Source: Seonamhaeicola sp.
GTDB taxonomy: Bacteria; Bacteroidota; Bacteroidia; Flavobacteriales; Flavobacteriaceae
Assembly (NCBI RefSeq): GCF_028281565.1
Contig: NZ_JANQJQ010000043.1
Location: 124,001 to 188,000, forward strand
Length of the DNA stretch: 64,000 nt
Reading direction: 5' to 3'
In this document: one piece after another, positions 17,221 through 25,846 of the stretch
Position numbering within the stretch: position 1 is the stretch's first letter
How the letters are laid out: every line of letters begins with the position of its first letter
Position numbers and translations under genes: made by a program
The notes under the pieces: model-generated
What the model saw: only the letters and a program-made list of their open reading frames with translations
Databases searched by the model: none
Told to the model about the DNA's origin: nothing

Positions 17221-18982
17221 AAAGAAAAAAGAGAACATATTTGATTTTGTACTATTCAAACGCCTGTTTCAGTATATCAAACCTTATAAAGCCATATTTG
17301 TAGGGCTATTTGCTCTGGTTATTTTTTTAGCCGGTTTAAGTGCTGCCACACCTAAAATTACTGAGTTAGCAATTGATCAAGGTATTGGAGCCAATGAGGC
17401 CGATACGTTTTTGTTTTACGTAACCCTCATGTTTGGAGTATTAATTCTGCAAACTGCTTTTCAACTGACCTTTATTTACTACGCCGCCTGGTTAGGGCAA
17501 AACCTGGTAAAGGATGTCAGGATAAAGTTATTCAATCATCTGCTTCGCTTTAAAATGAAGTATTATGATAATTCTTCCGTTGGGGTTTTAATTACCAGGT
17601 CTGTTACGGATATGGAGCGTATTGCGGATATTTTTGGACAGGGTTTGTTCATGATCTTTAGGGATATTTTGACCATGACCGTTGTTTTCGGGGTGATGAT
17701 CTATACCAATTGGAAGCTTAGTTTGATCGTGTTTATCATGCTTCCAATTTTGTTATATGCCACCCGGCTTTTTCAAAAATATATGAAGAAAGCGTTTGAA
17801 GAAGTTAGAACGGAAGTGTCTAACCTGAACTCGTTTGTACAGGAGCGGTTAACAGGTATGAAGATCCTGCAACTTTTTACGCGTGAAAAAATTGAGCAGG
17901 AAAATTTCAAAACCATAAATGAACGCCATAAGAAAGGTTGGTTAAAAACGGTATGGTATAACTCGTTTTTCTTCCCAATAGCAGATCTGGCATCATCGGT
18001 TACCATAGGTTTGGTGGCCTGGTACGGTGGACTTAATGTCATTGAAGGCACTGTTACACAAGGGGTTTTAATAGCCTTCATTATGTACATACCCATGTTG
18101 TTCAGGCCGTTGCGTCAGATAGCGGATAAGTTTAATACACTGCAAATGGGCATGGTGGCTGCAAATCGTGTGTTTAATGTCTTGGATACTACCTCTCAAA
18201 TTGATGATAAAGGGACTATGGTGGCAGAACATTTTAAGGGGAACATCAGGTTTGATAATGTACACTTTAGCTATGTAGAAGATGAAGAAGTTTTAAAAGG
18301 CATTTCGTTTAAGGTAAATGCAGGAGAAACCGTGGCTATTGTTGGAGCTACCGGAGCTGGAAAATCTACGATAATTAACTTGTTAAATCGTTTTTACGAA
18401 ATTAAGGACGGTGCTATTTTAGTGGATGATATTGATATCAGAGAAGTGACTTTAGCGTCCTTAAGAACTCAAATTGCCATTGTATTACAGGATGTGTTTT
18501 TATTTGCCGATACTATTTTAAGCAACATAACCCTCAATCATCCCGAAATTACCGAGGAACAAGTGCAACAGGCGGCAAAAGATATTGGTATTCATGAGTT
18601 TATTATGAGCTTACCTAACGGATATCACTATAACGTAAAAGAACGGGGTGTCATGTTATCATCCGGTCAAAGGCAGTTAATTTCATTTTTAAGGGCTTAT
18701 GTCACCAACCCGAGTATTTTGGTGTTGGATGAAGCTACTTCGTCTGTGGATTCATATTCGGAACAACTCATTCAAAATGCTACCGATAAAATTACCAAGG
18801 GAAGAACCTCTATTGTTATAGCACATCGTTTAGCTACGGTTAAAAAAGCGGATAAAATTATTGTTATGGATGCCGGAACTATTGTAGAACAAGGGACCCA
18901 TGATGAACTTCTTAAAAAGAAAGCGGGGTATTATAAAAACCTTTACGAAGTACAGTTTTTACAGGAAGAAGCTATGGTTTAA
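17213..18982 (+). CDS. ABC transporter, fused permease and ATPase (MsbA/LmrA type)
   Basis: A 589-residue half-transporter: six transmembrane helices in residues about 20-320, then an ATPase. The ATPase shows Walker A GATGAGKST (about residue 379), Q-loop VLQDVFLFADT, signature LSSGQRQLISF, Walker B ILVLDEATSSVD and H-loop IAHRLATV. Such exporters work as dimers and move lipids, lipid-linked sugars or drugs; the substrate cannot be told. The start overlaps truA, and the 3' end overlaps the convergent DUF3667 gene by 4 bases, so no terminator fits between them. Confidence 0.92.
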   Translation: MSKKKKENIFDFVLFKRLFQYIKPYKAIFVGLFALVIFLAGLSAATPKITELAIDQGIGANEADTFLFYVTLMFGVLILQTAFQLTFIYYAAWLGQNLVKDVRIKLFNHLLRFKMKYYDNSSVGVLITRSVTDMERIADIFGQGLFMIFRDILTMTVVFGVMIYTNWKLSLIVFIMLPILLYATRLFQKYMKKAFEEVRTEVSNLNSFVQERLTGMKILQLFTREKIEQENFKTINERHKKGWLKTVWYNSFFFPIADLASSVTIGLVAWYGGLNVIEGTVTQGVLIAFIMYIPMLFRPLRQIADKFNTLQMGMVAANRVFNVLDTTSQIDDKGTMVAEHFKGNIRFDNVHFSYVEDEEVLKGISFKVNAGETVAIVGATGAGKSTIINLLNRFYEIKDGAILVDDIDIREVTLASLRTQIAIVLQDVFLFADTILSNITLNHPEITEEQVQQAAKDIGIHEFIMSLPNGYHYNVKERGVMLSSGQRQLISFLRAYVTNPSILVLDEATSSVDSYSEQLIQNATDKITKGRTSIVIAHRLATVKKADKIIVMDAGTIVEQGTHDELLKKKAGYYKNLYEVQFLQEEAMV

Positions 18983-19791
18983 CTTCCTGAGGCTGCTCTT
19001 TTAGCTTCAATCATTTTATCAAAAGTTCCGTCAAAATACATGATAACCCCCATAATGATTGAGATAATAATAAATGCCACACCTAAAACGGCCAGGAATA
19101 AGATGGTCCTTAGAAGCATACCGGAAAAATTAAGTTGATATAATCTTTTAAGGGTATAAGCACAATAAAGTATCATTAAGGGAATGAATATGATACTCAT
19201 TGTTCCCTGACTAAAGCTCAAAAAAGCACACAGAACTCCCGCAACGGCAGTAACAATTGACATTTGAGCTTGTAAATACAAAAAAACTACTAATAATTCT
19301 GTGTAATTAAATTTTTTAATTCCGATAAACGAAACTCTGGCCATTAAAGCATATAAAGGAACGTACAACATGGTGAATAATGACATGTATTCTTGCACAA
19401 AACTTACATTCTTTTTTTGAAGTTCACTTTGAATTTCTCTTTGAGCTTCATCCTGACCAGGAATTGTAAACGAATAATCTATACTTTCAGGAAAAAACTT
19501 TTTTATGACAAATAGATATAAACCGGTAAAAGTAAGGGCAATTGCAAAATAACTTATGACATTTACATACTTTTTCCTGGTGCCATTGATATAGGTATCT
19601 ATAACATCTTCAGGCTTTCTAAAAAGTGCTAAAAAAGTTTGAAGAAATTTATTGTCGTAATTAAGAAAGGTTACTGTAAAATGCTCAAATAGATTTTTAA
19701 CGGTTAACCGGTTTCGTATCACCTTTGCCCCGCAGTTGTGGCAGTAATCACTTCCATCGGCTAATATGGTACGGCAGTTTTTACATGGCAT
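18979..19791 (-). CDS. DUF3667-family membrane protein with zinc ribbon
   Basis: A 270-residue protein with an N-terminal zinc ribbon (CKNCRT ... CHNCGA, four Cys), the DUF3667 signature region LTVKNLFEHFTVTFLNYDNKFLQT followed by a PEDVIDTYINGTRKKYVNV box, and then about five hydrophobic segments. The family is widespread in Bacteroidota; function is unknown. Its start shares one base with the cdaA stop, so the two are probably co-translated; its stop overlaps the convergent ABC exporter gene. Confidence 0.88.
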   Translation of the reverse strand: MPCKNCRTILADGSDYCHNCGAKVIRNRLTVKNLFEHFTVTFLNYDNKFLQTFLALFRKPEDVIDTYINGTRKKYVNVISYFAIALTFTGLYLFVIKKFFPESIDYSFTIPGQDEAQREIQSELQKKNVSFVQEYMSLFTMLYVPLYALMARVSFIGIKKFNYTELLVVFLYLQAQMSIVTAVAGVLCAFLSFSQGTMSIIFIPLMILYCAYTLKRLYQLNFSGMLLRTILFLAVLGVAFIIISIIMGVIMYFDGTFDKMIEAKRAASGS

Positions 19792-20576
19792 TACACCAGA
19801 TCTTTTTTAATCATTAACGCTAGTTGATTGGTGTCTTCAAAAGCCACAAATTCACCATCTTTAAAATAGGAGACATGGCCGGTCTCTTCACTCACAGCCA
19901 ATGCCAGAGCATCGGTTTTTTCGGTAACGCCAATTGCAGCCCGATGACGTAAACCAAAGCGTTGCGGTATTTTCTTTTCGTTGTTAACCGGCAGAATAAC
20001 ACGAGTGGCTTTTACAATATTATTACTAACTATAATGGCCCCATCGTGTAACGGACTGTTCTTAAAAAAGATACTTTCAATAATAGGTTGCGTGACCTTT
20101 ATATTCATTTCATCACCGGATGATGTTAAAAAATCCAGATTGTTATTACGTTCAAATACAATCAATGCGCCCGTTTTTGACATGGACATTTTATTACATG
20201 CCGAAACAATGGCATCAACATCAGTAGTGTTGGTAGCATCAGTTTTTAGAAATTTAAAACGTTGTAAAAACTTGATGCGTTTCCCAAAATTGGTAGAACC
20301 AACCATTAATAAAAACTTCCTGATCTCCGGTTGAAAAACCACTATTAATGCAATCAATCCAACCTTCATAAAACCACCAAAAATTCCTGAAAGTAATTCC
20401 ATATCAAGGAACTCGGTCAATTTCCAGGCACCGTAAATAATGATAATACCCAGAAAAATGTTAATTGCCACCGTGCCTTTAACCAGTTTATAAAGGTAGT
20501 AGAGTAGTAGTGCCACCAGGACAACATCCAGATAATCTATAAAACGTAGGTTTAAAATGTCGTCAAAGATGTCCAA
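19791..20576 (-). CDS. cdaA: Diadenylate cyclase CdaA
   Basis: A 261-residue membrane-anchored diadenylate cyclase that makes c-di-AMP from two ATP. Three transmembrane segments lie in residues about 14-85, followed by the DAC (DisA_N) domain. The two catalytic motifs are present: DGA in SPLHDGAIIV and RHR in FGLRHRAAIGVTE. Length is typical of CdaA (TIGR00159). The neighbourhood differs from Firmicutes, where cdaA precedes cdaR and glmM; here it is coupled to DUF3667. Confidence 0.95.
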   Translation of the reverse strand: MDIFDDILNLRFIDYLDVVLVALLLYYLYKLVKGTVAINIFLGIIIIYGAWKLTEFLDMELLSGIFGGFMKVGLIALIVVFQPEIRKFLLMVGSTNFGKRIKFLQRFKFLKTDATNTTDVDAIVSACNKMSMSKTGALIVFERNNNLDFLTSSGDEMNIKVTQPIIESIFFKNSPLHDGAIIVSNNIVKATRVILPVNNEKKIPQRFGLRHRAAIGVTEKTDALALAVSEETGHVSYFKDGEFVAFEDTNQLALMIKKDLV

Positions 20577-20612
20577 TAGGAAATAGGTTTTGGTAAATTT
20601 AAGAAATTACGT

Positions 20613-21332
20613 TTAAAACAAAATGAATTCTTCATTCCATACTTTGAAATTCGGAATATTAATATTAGAAATTTCACTTTTGAAAAATATATAGTCTTGA
20701 AAAGTTAAGTCTTTGTCGAAATATAAAATTATATCCCCTAGAAAATTTTGTTTAGTTTCAATTCTTGATTCTAAGGCTGAATTAATGGCTTTTCGCAATT
20801 CACTAATTTGTGTCTTCTGATTTTCAAACTCTATGAGTTTATCTTCGTTAATTTTAAGGAAGATATTGAACTTAATAGTGTCAGAATCATGGAGCTGGTT
20901 TTTTTTATAGAGTAACCGAAAAATGTTGTTAATTGAATCTTCCACATCTCTTCTTCCTTCATAATAAATATTGGTAAATTCCACAAACCCCAAATTATTT
21001 CTACCGGTATCGTGGCAGGTAAAATAGTTTTTAGCCTTTTCGTTTTTATGAGCTCCGTTTGCTTTCTTCTCTTGTAGAAACTTAATATGTGGAATGACTT
21101 GTTTTAAGGTTAATCGTTTATCCACATTAACCAACCAATTGGTGGTACTAATTAAATTCTTTCGGTTTAATTCCACACTGTCCGGTTGCGCTTCGTTATA
21201 AAATAAATAAGCTGCCGATACATCCTGAATCTCTGTGATATCTGAATAACTGATCTCCGGCAATTCAATCACTTTTTTTTCACCGCAAGACAATAAACAC
21301 ACTATGGAGATCAATAAAATATAATATTTCAT
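20613..21332 (-). CDS. Lipoprotein of unknown function
   Basis: A 239-residue lipoprotein with a short signal and lipobox (VCLLSCGEKK, Cys near residue 16). The mature part is helical and charged and includes YFTCHDTGRNNLGFV with one Cys-His pair. Family unknown; I recall it as conserved near folP/cdaA in related bacteria but cannot name it. Its ATG directly follows the 77-base heptamer array, so the repeat supplies its whole proximal leader, including AGAAG 2 bases before the ATG. Confidence 0.7.
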   Translation of the reverse strand: MKYYILLISIVCLLSCGEKKVIELPEISYSDITEIQDVSAAYLFYNEAQPDSVELNRKNLISTTNWLVNVDKRLTLKQVIPHIKFLQEKKANGAHKNEKAKNYFTCHDTGRNNLGFVEFTNIYYEGRRDVEDSINNIFRLLYKKNQLHDSDTIKFNIFLKINEDKLIEFENQKTQISELRKAINSALESRIETKQNFLGDIILYFDKDLTFQDYIFFKSEISNINIPNFKVWNEEFILF

Positions 21333-21409
21333 AACTTCTAACTTCTAACTTCTAACTTCTAACTTCTAACTTCTAACTTCTAACTTCTAACTTCTAACTT
21401 CTAACTTCT
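21333..21409. repeat. Heptamer microsatellite, 11 perfect copies of AACTTCT
   Basis: Eleven uninterrupted AACTTCT units fill 77 bases. On the minus strand the unit reads AGAAGTT. The array fills the whole gap between folP and the lipoprotein gene: the last codons and stop of folP lie in copies 8-11, and the lipoprotein ATG starts at the next base. With a 7-base period, stop codons (TAG) occur in every frame, so no read-through fusion is possible. Copy number will change spacing, however. Confidence 0.97.
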
Positions 21410-22229
21410 GAACCAATTTAATGCACTCCACAGCTTCTTTTACATCGTGCACCCTCAAAATAGAAGCCCCTTTTTGTAAGGCTACTGTATTTAATACTGT
21501 AGTAGCATTTAAAGCATTACCGGGTTTAGTATCTAATAATTTGTAGATCATGGATTTTCTGGATATGCCAACCAATACGGGTTTGTCAAGCATATCAAAA
21601 AGTTCTAACTTATTCAGGAGTTCATAATTCTGTTCTAATGTTTTTGAAAAACCAAATCCGGGATCAACAATCATATCAATAATACCTAATGATTTTGCGG
21701 CTGCCAGACGTTCCGAAAAATAAAATAGAAGGTCTTTAACCAAGTCATTATAATCTGTTTGTTGTTGCATCGTTTGTGGATTTCCTCGCATATGCATCAT
21801 GATATAAGGCACCTGTAAATCGGCAATGGTCTGTAGCATATGATCATCCAGTTTTCCTGCGGAAATATCATTAATCAGAGCGGCACCGGCATCCATGCAT
21901 TGTTTAGCAACTTCGCTTCTAAAGGTATCTATGGAAAGCAAGGTTTCAGGAAAATGTTTCAGAATTAAAGTTACAATGGGAACTATGCGTTTTAGTTCAT
22001 CGGCTTCACTTACAAAATCAGCACCGGGACGTGAACTGTAAGCACCAACATCAATAAAAGTGGCACCTTCATTAAGCATGCGGTCTACTTGTTTTAAAAT
22101 CTCTTTTTCGTCATTGTACTTACCACCGTCGTAAAAAGAATCCGGTGTAATATTTAAAATTCCCATTATCCTGGGTGATGATAAATCTATTAGTTTTCCT
22201 TTGCAATTTATAGTATATGTATGGGCCAC
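21387..22229 (-). CDS. folP: Dihydropteroate synthase
   Basis: A 280-residue DHPS that joins pABA to dihydropterin pyrophosphate in folate synthesis. Signature regions are MGILNITPDSFYDGG, FIDVGAYSSRPGAD, LSIDTFRSEVAKQ, LINDISAG, MHMRGNPQTMQ, DPGFGFSKT and VLVGISRKSM. The C-terminal residues KLEVRS are encoded inside the heptamer array, so the natural end has been overwritten by repeat sequence without harm to the barrel. It is divergent from the DUF1599 gene. Confidence 0.96.
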   Translation of the reverse strand: MAHTYTINCKGKLIDLSSPRIMGILNITPDSFYDGGKYNDEKEILKQVDRMLNEGATFIDVGAYSSRPGADFVSEADELKRIVPIVTLILKHFPETLLSIDTFRSEVAKQCMDAGAALINDISAGKLDDHMLQTIADLQVPYIMMHMRGNPQTMQQQTDYNDLVKDLLFYFSERLAAAKSLGIIDMIVDPGFGFSKTLEQNYELLNKLELFDMLDKPVLVGISRKSMIYKLLDTKPGNALNATTVLNTVALQKGASILRVHDVKEAVECIKLVQKLEVRS

Positions 22230-22413
22230 GAATTCACTAATTTTAATAGAATTTATTGTGTGCTAAAATAAAATTTTAATCGCTGTTTGTACAGTTTTAA
22301 GTAGCAGCTAAACAAATAAAAAAGTTATTCGTGTATTAGTGGTAACTTTTAAAACGTTCAACTTTGAACTTTGAACTATTTAAGCGAAATTTACGCAAAA
22401 TTCAATTTAATAC

Positions 22414-22953
22414 ATGCAAGATACTTCAAAACAATACAATGCCGTAATTGATACCTGTAAAAGTTTATTTAAAAAGAAGATGACCGATTATGGCAGTGCC
22501 TGGAGGATATTACGCTTGCCTTCTTTAACTGATCAGATCTTTATAAAAGCACAGCGTATCAGAAGTCTCCAGGAAAATGATGTTAGAAAGGTTGATGAAG
22601 ATGAAGTGAGTGAGTTTATAGGCATCATAAACTATTGTATCATGGCATTGATTCAAATTGAAAAAGGTATTGTTGAGCAACCGGATTTATCGACCGATGA
22701 AGCCGTTGAGTTATATGAAAAACATGTAGCCATCACCAAAAAATTAATGGAAGACAAAAACCATGATTATGGTGAAGCGTGGCGTGACATGAGAGTGAGC
22801 AGCTTAACCGATTTGATCTTGCAAAAACTATTACGTGTAAAGACGATTGAGAATAACAAGGGGAAAACCATTGTGAGTGAAGGTATTGATGCCAACTATC
22901 AGGATATGATCAATTATGCTGTTTTTGCCATGATTCATTTAAACGAGGAATAG
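22414..22953 (+). CDS. DUF1599-family protein with internal duplication
   Basis: A 179-residue soluble protein of the DUF1599 family (Bacteroidota, unknown function). It consists of two copies of one unit: KKKMTDYGSAWRILRLPSLTD near residues 24-43 is matched by DKNHDYGEAWRDMRVSSLTD near residues 112-131. Each copy is followed by an IINY/MINYA helix. It leads a same-strand series running to tpiA. The 184-base region upstream holds two AACTTTG heptamers but no promoter I can call. Confidence 0.87.
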   Translation: MQDTSKQYNAVIDTCKSLFKKKMTDYGSAWRILRLPSLTDQIFIKAQRIRSLQENDVRKVDEDEVSEFIGIINYCIMALIQIEKGIVEQPDLSTDEAVELYEKHVAITKKLMEDKNHDYGEAWRDMRVSSLTDLILQKLLRVKTIENNKGKTIVSEGIDANYQDMINYAVFAMIHLNEE

Positions 22954-22961
22954 CTTATACA

Positions 22962-23032
22962 GGTCGCTGAGGCTCTCGAAGCGACTGTTTAAATATAAAA
23001 ACCCCGGATGACTTCGAGGGCCTCAGTCACCG
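22962..23032. repeat. GGTCGCTGAGGCTCTCGAAG-type inverted repeat
   Basis: The left arm 22962-22987 (GGTCGCTGAGGCTCTCGAAG...) and the right arm 23008-23032, read on the opposite strand (GGTGACTGAGGCCCTCGAAG...), differ at only a few positions, with a 20-base AT-rich centre. It is much more GC-rich than its surroundings. It is probably a small dispersed palindromic element lying between DUF1599 and the next gene. Confidence 0.7.
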
Positions 23033-23044
23033 GACATCATTTTT

Positions 23045-24139
23045 ATGAAAATATTAGTTAACGCATCCAGATTATTTGTTGGAATTCTATTCATCATTTC
23101 AGGTTTTATAAAACTGAATGACCCGCTTGGCTTTTCATATAAGCTACAGGAATACTTTGGAGCAGATGTCTTGAATCTTCCTTTTTTAGAACCTTATGCT
23201 CTGGGGATATCCATATTTGTAGTTGTTTTTGAAGTGGTTTTGGGGGTGTTTTTACTAATAGGTTATAAACCCAGGTTTACCATTTGGAGTTTACTCTTAA
23301 TGATTGTCTTTTTTACCTTTTTAACTTTTTATTCGGCTTATTTTGATAAAGTTAAAGACTGTGGCTGTTTTGGTGATGCTTTAAAGTTGACCCCCTGGGA
23401 AAGCTTTACTAAAGATCTGGTGTTATTGGTGCTTATTTTGGTCTTGTTTTTTGGTTTAAAACAAATCAAACCACTTTTTGGCAAACTGCCTACCACTGTT
23501 TTAGCCTTATTGAGTTTTGTGGTTAGCTTATGGTTTGGATACCATGTGTTAATGCATTTGCCTGCTATAGATTTTAGGGCCTATAAGATTGGAAAAAACA
23601 TTACTGAAGGCATGACCATTCCGGAGGATGCACCAAAACCGATTGTTGAATATTCCTGGAAGTTCAACGTTAACGGCGAAGAAAAGATAATTAAAACAAA
23701 CGGATCCTATCCCTCTGTTGAAGGTGAGTTTATAGGTGTTGAAACCAAAGAAATTGAAAAAGGTTATGAGCCTCCCATTTATGATTTCTCTATTGAAAGC
23801 GATGCTGAAGATTTAACCGAATACTATTTAAATCAGGAAAACCTTATTGTCATAGTATCCTATAGTTTGGAAAAGCTTGAAAAGGATGGTGCTAAAAAAC
23901 TGAGAACGCTATCTGAGGCAGCAGTCAAAAAGGGATATCAGGTTATTGGTTTGACAGCTTCGGGAGAAGAAGCGAAACAAACTATCAACAACACTTACGG
24001 TTTAAATTTCGAGTGGTATTTGTGTGATGAAAAAGCCCTTAAGACAGTGGTGCGCTCTAATCCGGGAATTTTAGAACTGGATAAAGGCACCGTGAAGCAA
24101 AAAGTACATTGGAATGATATTGAGGATTTGGAATTATAG
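23045..24139 (+). CDS. DoxX/MauE-like membrane protein with C-terminal thioredoxin-like domain (BT_3928 family)
   Basis: A 364-residue protein. Residues 1-140 hold four transmembrane segments of the DoxX/MauE type (RLFVGILFIISGFIKLNDP) with a periplasmic-loop DCGCFGD containing a Cys-x-Cys pair. After a fifth hydrophobic segment, the C-terminal half (to residue 364) is soluble and ends in a thioredoxin-fold-like region (LIVIVSYSLEKLEKDGAKKLR). The BT_3928 family commonly precedes tpiA in Bacteroidota. A role in thiol/quinone redox is plausible from the MauE relation, but unproven. Confidence 0.8.
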   Translation: MKILVNASRLFVGILFIISGFIKLNDPLGFSYKLQEYFGADVLNLPFLEPYALGISIFVVVFEVVLGVFLLIGYKPRFTIWSLLLMIVFFTFLTFYSAYFDKVKDCGCFGDALKLTPWESFTKDLVLLVLILVLFFGLKQIKPLFGKLPTTVLALLSFVVSLWFGYHVLMHLPAIDFRAYKIGKNITEGMTIPEDAPKPIVEYSWKFNVNGEEKIIKTNGSYPSVEGEFIGVETKEIEKGYEPPIYDFSIESDAEDLTEYYLNQENLIVIVSYSLEKLEKDGAKKLRTLSEAAVKKGYQVIGLTASGEEAKQTINNTYGLNFEWYLCDEKALKTVVRSNPGILELDKGTVKQKVHWNDIEDLEL

Positions 24140-24184
24140 TTGGCAGTAGGCAGCTGCAGTTTTCAGTTAAACAAATAAACATTA

Positions 24185-25261
24185 TTGATTAGTTACATAT
24201 TAAATAAAATTACTTACGCCTTACTCACTTTATTTGGAGTGATCACCGTTATTTTCTTTTTATTTAATGTACTTCCCGGTGATCCGGCTCAAATGATGCT
24301 GGGGCAAAATGAAGATACCGAGCAACTAAAATTAGTAAAACAAAAATACGGATTTGATAAGCCCGTTTCTACTCAGTATGTCTATTATTTAAACGATTTG
24401 TCGCCTTTATCATTTCACTCAAATTTAAAAGAGGATTACACCTCGTTAGAAAGCGGAAAGTATTCGGCAACAAGGCTATTTACCATTGGTAATACAACCA
24501 CAGTTTTAAAATTCCCATATTTAAGGGAATCCTTTACCAAACAGGGAAAAAGAGTCACTGAAGTTTTGGGAGAAACACTTCCAAACACCTTTGTATTAGC
24601 AGTGTCAGCCATTTTGATCGCTATTGTTTTAGGTGTTGTTTTGGGGATTGTATCGGCGCTTTATAAGGATACATGGCTGGATAAAGTTATCCAGGTAGTA
24701 AGTACTTTCGGAATGAGTGTACCGTCGTTCTTTAGTGCTATTCTGTTTGCCTGGTTATTTGGCTTTGTATTGCATAAATACACCAATTTGGAAATGACCG
24801 GTAGCCTGTATGAATTGGATGATTTTGGCGAGGCCATGCATATTAAATGGAAAAACTTAATCCTGCCGGCAATCGTATTGGGAATTCGCCCGTTGGCGGT
24901 AGTTATTCAACTGATGCGAAATTCTTTGTTAGAAGTATTCAATCAAGATTATATAAGAACTGCCAGGGCCAAGGGTCTGAGTGAGTTCCAAATTATAAAA
25001 AGGCATGCTATAAAAAATGCCATGAATCCGGTGGTGACAGCTATTTCAGGTTGGTTTGCGTCTATGCTGGCAGGGGCTGTTTTTGTGGAATATATTTTCG
25101 GTTGGAACGGTTTGGGTAAAGAAATAGTTAACTCCCTTAATACTTTAGATTTACCGGTCATTATGGGATCGGTACTGGTAATTGCAACTCTATTTGTAAT
25201 GATTAATATTTTTGTCGACTTAATCTATGCCTGGTTAGATCCAAAAGTAAAACTTAGTTAA
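24185..25261 (+). CDS. ABC transporter permease (DppB/OppB type), orphan
   Basis: A 358-residue inner-membrane permease of the binding-protein-dependent peptide/nickel class. It has the N-terminal segment with VLPGDPAQMMLGQ, a long periplasmic loop (about residues 50-125), and a BPD_transp_1 domain. The EAA loop reads YIRTARAKGLSEFQIIKRHA. The start codon is TTG at 24185; no ATG precedes the conserved first helix. No DppC, ATPase or binding protein lies nearby, so partners must be encoded elsewhere. It belongs to the DUF1599-tpiA same-strand series. Confidence 0.88.
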   Translation: MISYILNKITYALLTLFGVITVIFFLFNVLPGDPAQMMLGQNEDTEQLKLVKQKYGFDKPVSTQYVYYLNDLSPLSFHSNLKEDYTSLESGKYSATRLFTIGNTTTVLKFPYLRESFTKQGKRVTEVLGETLPNTFVLAVSAILIAIVLGVVLGIVSALYKDTWLDKVIQVVSTFGMSVPSFFSAILFAWLFGFVLHKYTNLEMTGSLYELDDFGEAMHIKWKNLILPAIVLGIRPLAVVIQLMRNSLLEVFNQDYIRTARAKGLSEFQIIKRHAIKNAMNPVVTAISGWFASMLAGAVFVEYIFGWNGLGKEIVNSLNTLDLPVIMGSVLVIATLFVMINIFVDLIYAWLDPKVKLS

Positions 25262-25266
25262 GTTTT

Positions 25267-25286
25267 ATTTCCGCAAAGGCGGAAAT
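25267..25286. repeat. ATTTCCGC-AAAG-GCGGAAAT hairpin
   Basis: A perfect 8-bp stem with a 4-base loop directly after the permease stop codon. It matches the left-arm hairpin at 2681 (ATTCCCGC-GAAG-GCGGGAAT) with compensating changes on both sides of the stem, so it is probably the same element family. Confidence 0.6.
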
Positions 25287-25307
25287 CTCAATAATCAAAA
25301 TGATAAA

Positions 25308-25796
25308 ATGAAGAAAATGAATATACTTTTAGTTTTATTGATTAGTCTTTTTAGCTGTGCTGAGCCGCCAACACAGTTTAGTGAAGCCGCTTTAAATGAT
25401 ACGTTTATTACCCTGGATGGCGATGAGATCCCATTTCAATCTATTTTGGAAAAACATAAGGGAAAAACCATTCTTATTGATGTTTGGGCCTCGTGGTGCG
25501 GTGATTGTTTAAGAGGCATGCCAAAAGTTAAAGAACTACAAGGGGAGTATGACGACGTGGTTTATGTGTTTCTATCCTTAGACAGAGGACAGGACGCCTG
25601 GAAAAAAGGTATTAAAAAGCACCATGTGGTTGGAGACCATTACTATATGCAATCCGGATGGAAAGGACCATTTGGAAATTTTCTGGATTTAGACTGGATT
25701 CCCAGATATTTGGTGATAAATGAAGCTAGCGAAATCGTTGTATTTGATGTTATTAAAGCTAATGACAAAAAACTTATTCAGGCTCTAAAAAAATAA
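25308..25796 (+). CDS. TlpA-like thioredoxin-fold lipoprotein
   Basis: A 162-residue lipoprotein (signal LLVLLISLFSCAEPP, lipobox Cys about residue 17) with a TlpA/ResA-type thioredoxin domain. The redox motif is WASWCGDCLRGMPK (CGDC), followed by YVFLSLDRG and the cis-Pro region DWIPRYLVIN. It probably acts as a periplasmic thiol reductant. It lies 50 bases upstream of tpiA. Confidence 0.88.
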   Translation: MKKMNILLVLLISLFSCAEPPTQFSEAALNDTFITLDGDEIPFQSILEKHKGKTILIDVWASWCGDCLRGMPKVKELQGEYDDVVYVFLSLDRGQDAWKKGIKKHHVVGDHYYMQSGWKGPFGNFLDLDWIPRYLVINEASEIVVFDVIKANDKKLIQALKK

Positions 25797-25846
25797 GTAC
25801 TTTAGCAGCGTTTACAAAACTCAAATAACCATAAATACAAGATTTT

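Noticed and set aside
20613-21332. Read-through fusion of folP and the lipoprotein across the heptamer array
   Set aside because: The 7-base period puts TAG in all three frames, so no copy number can produce a fusion.
21333-21409. CRISPR array
   Set aside because: Units are 7 bases with no spacers, and no cas genes are present anywhere in the window.
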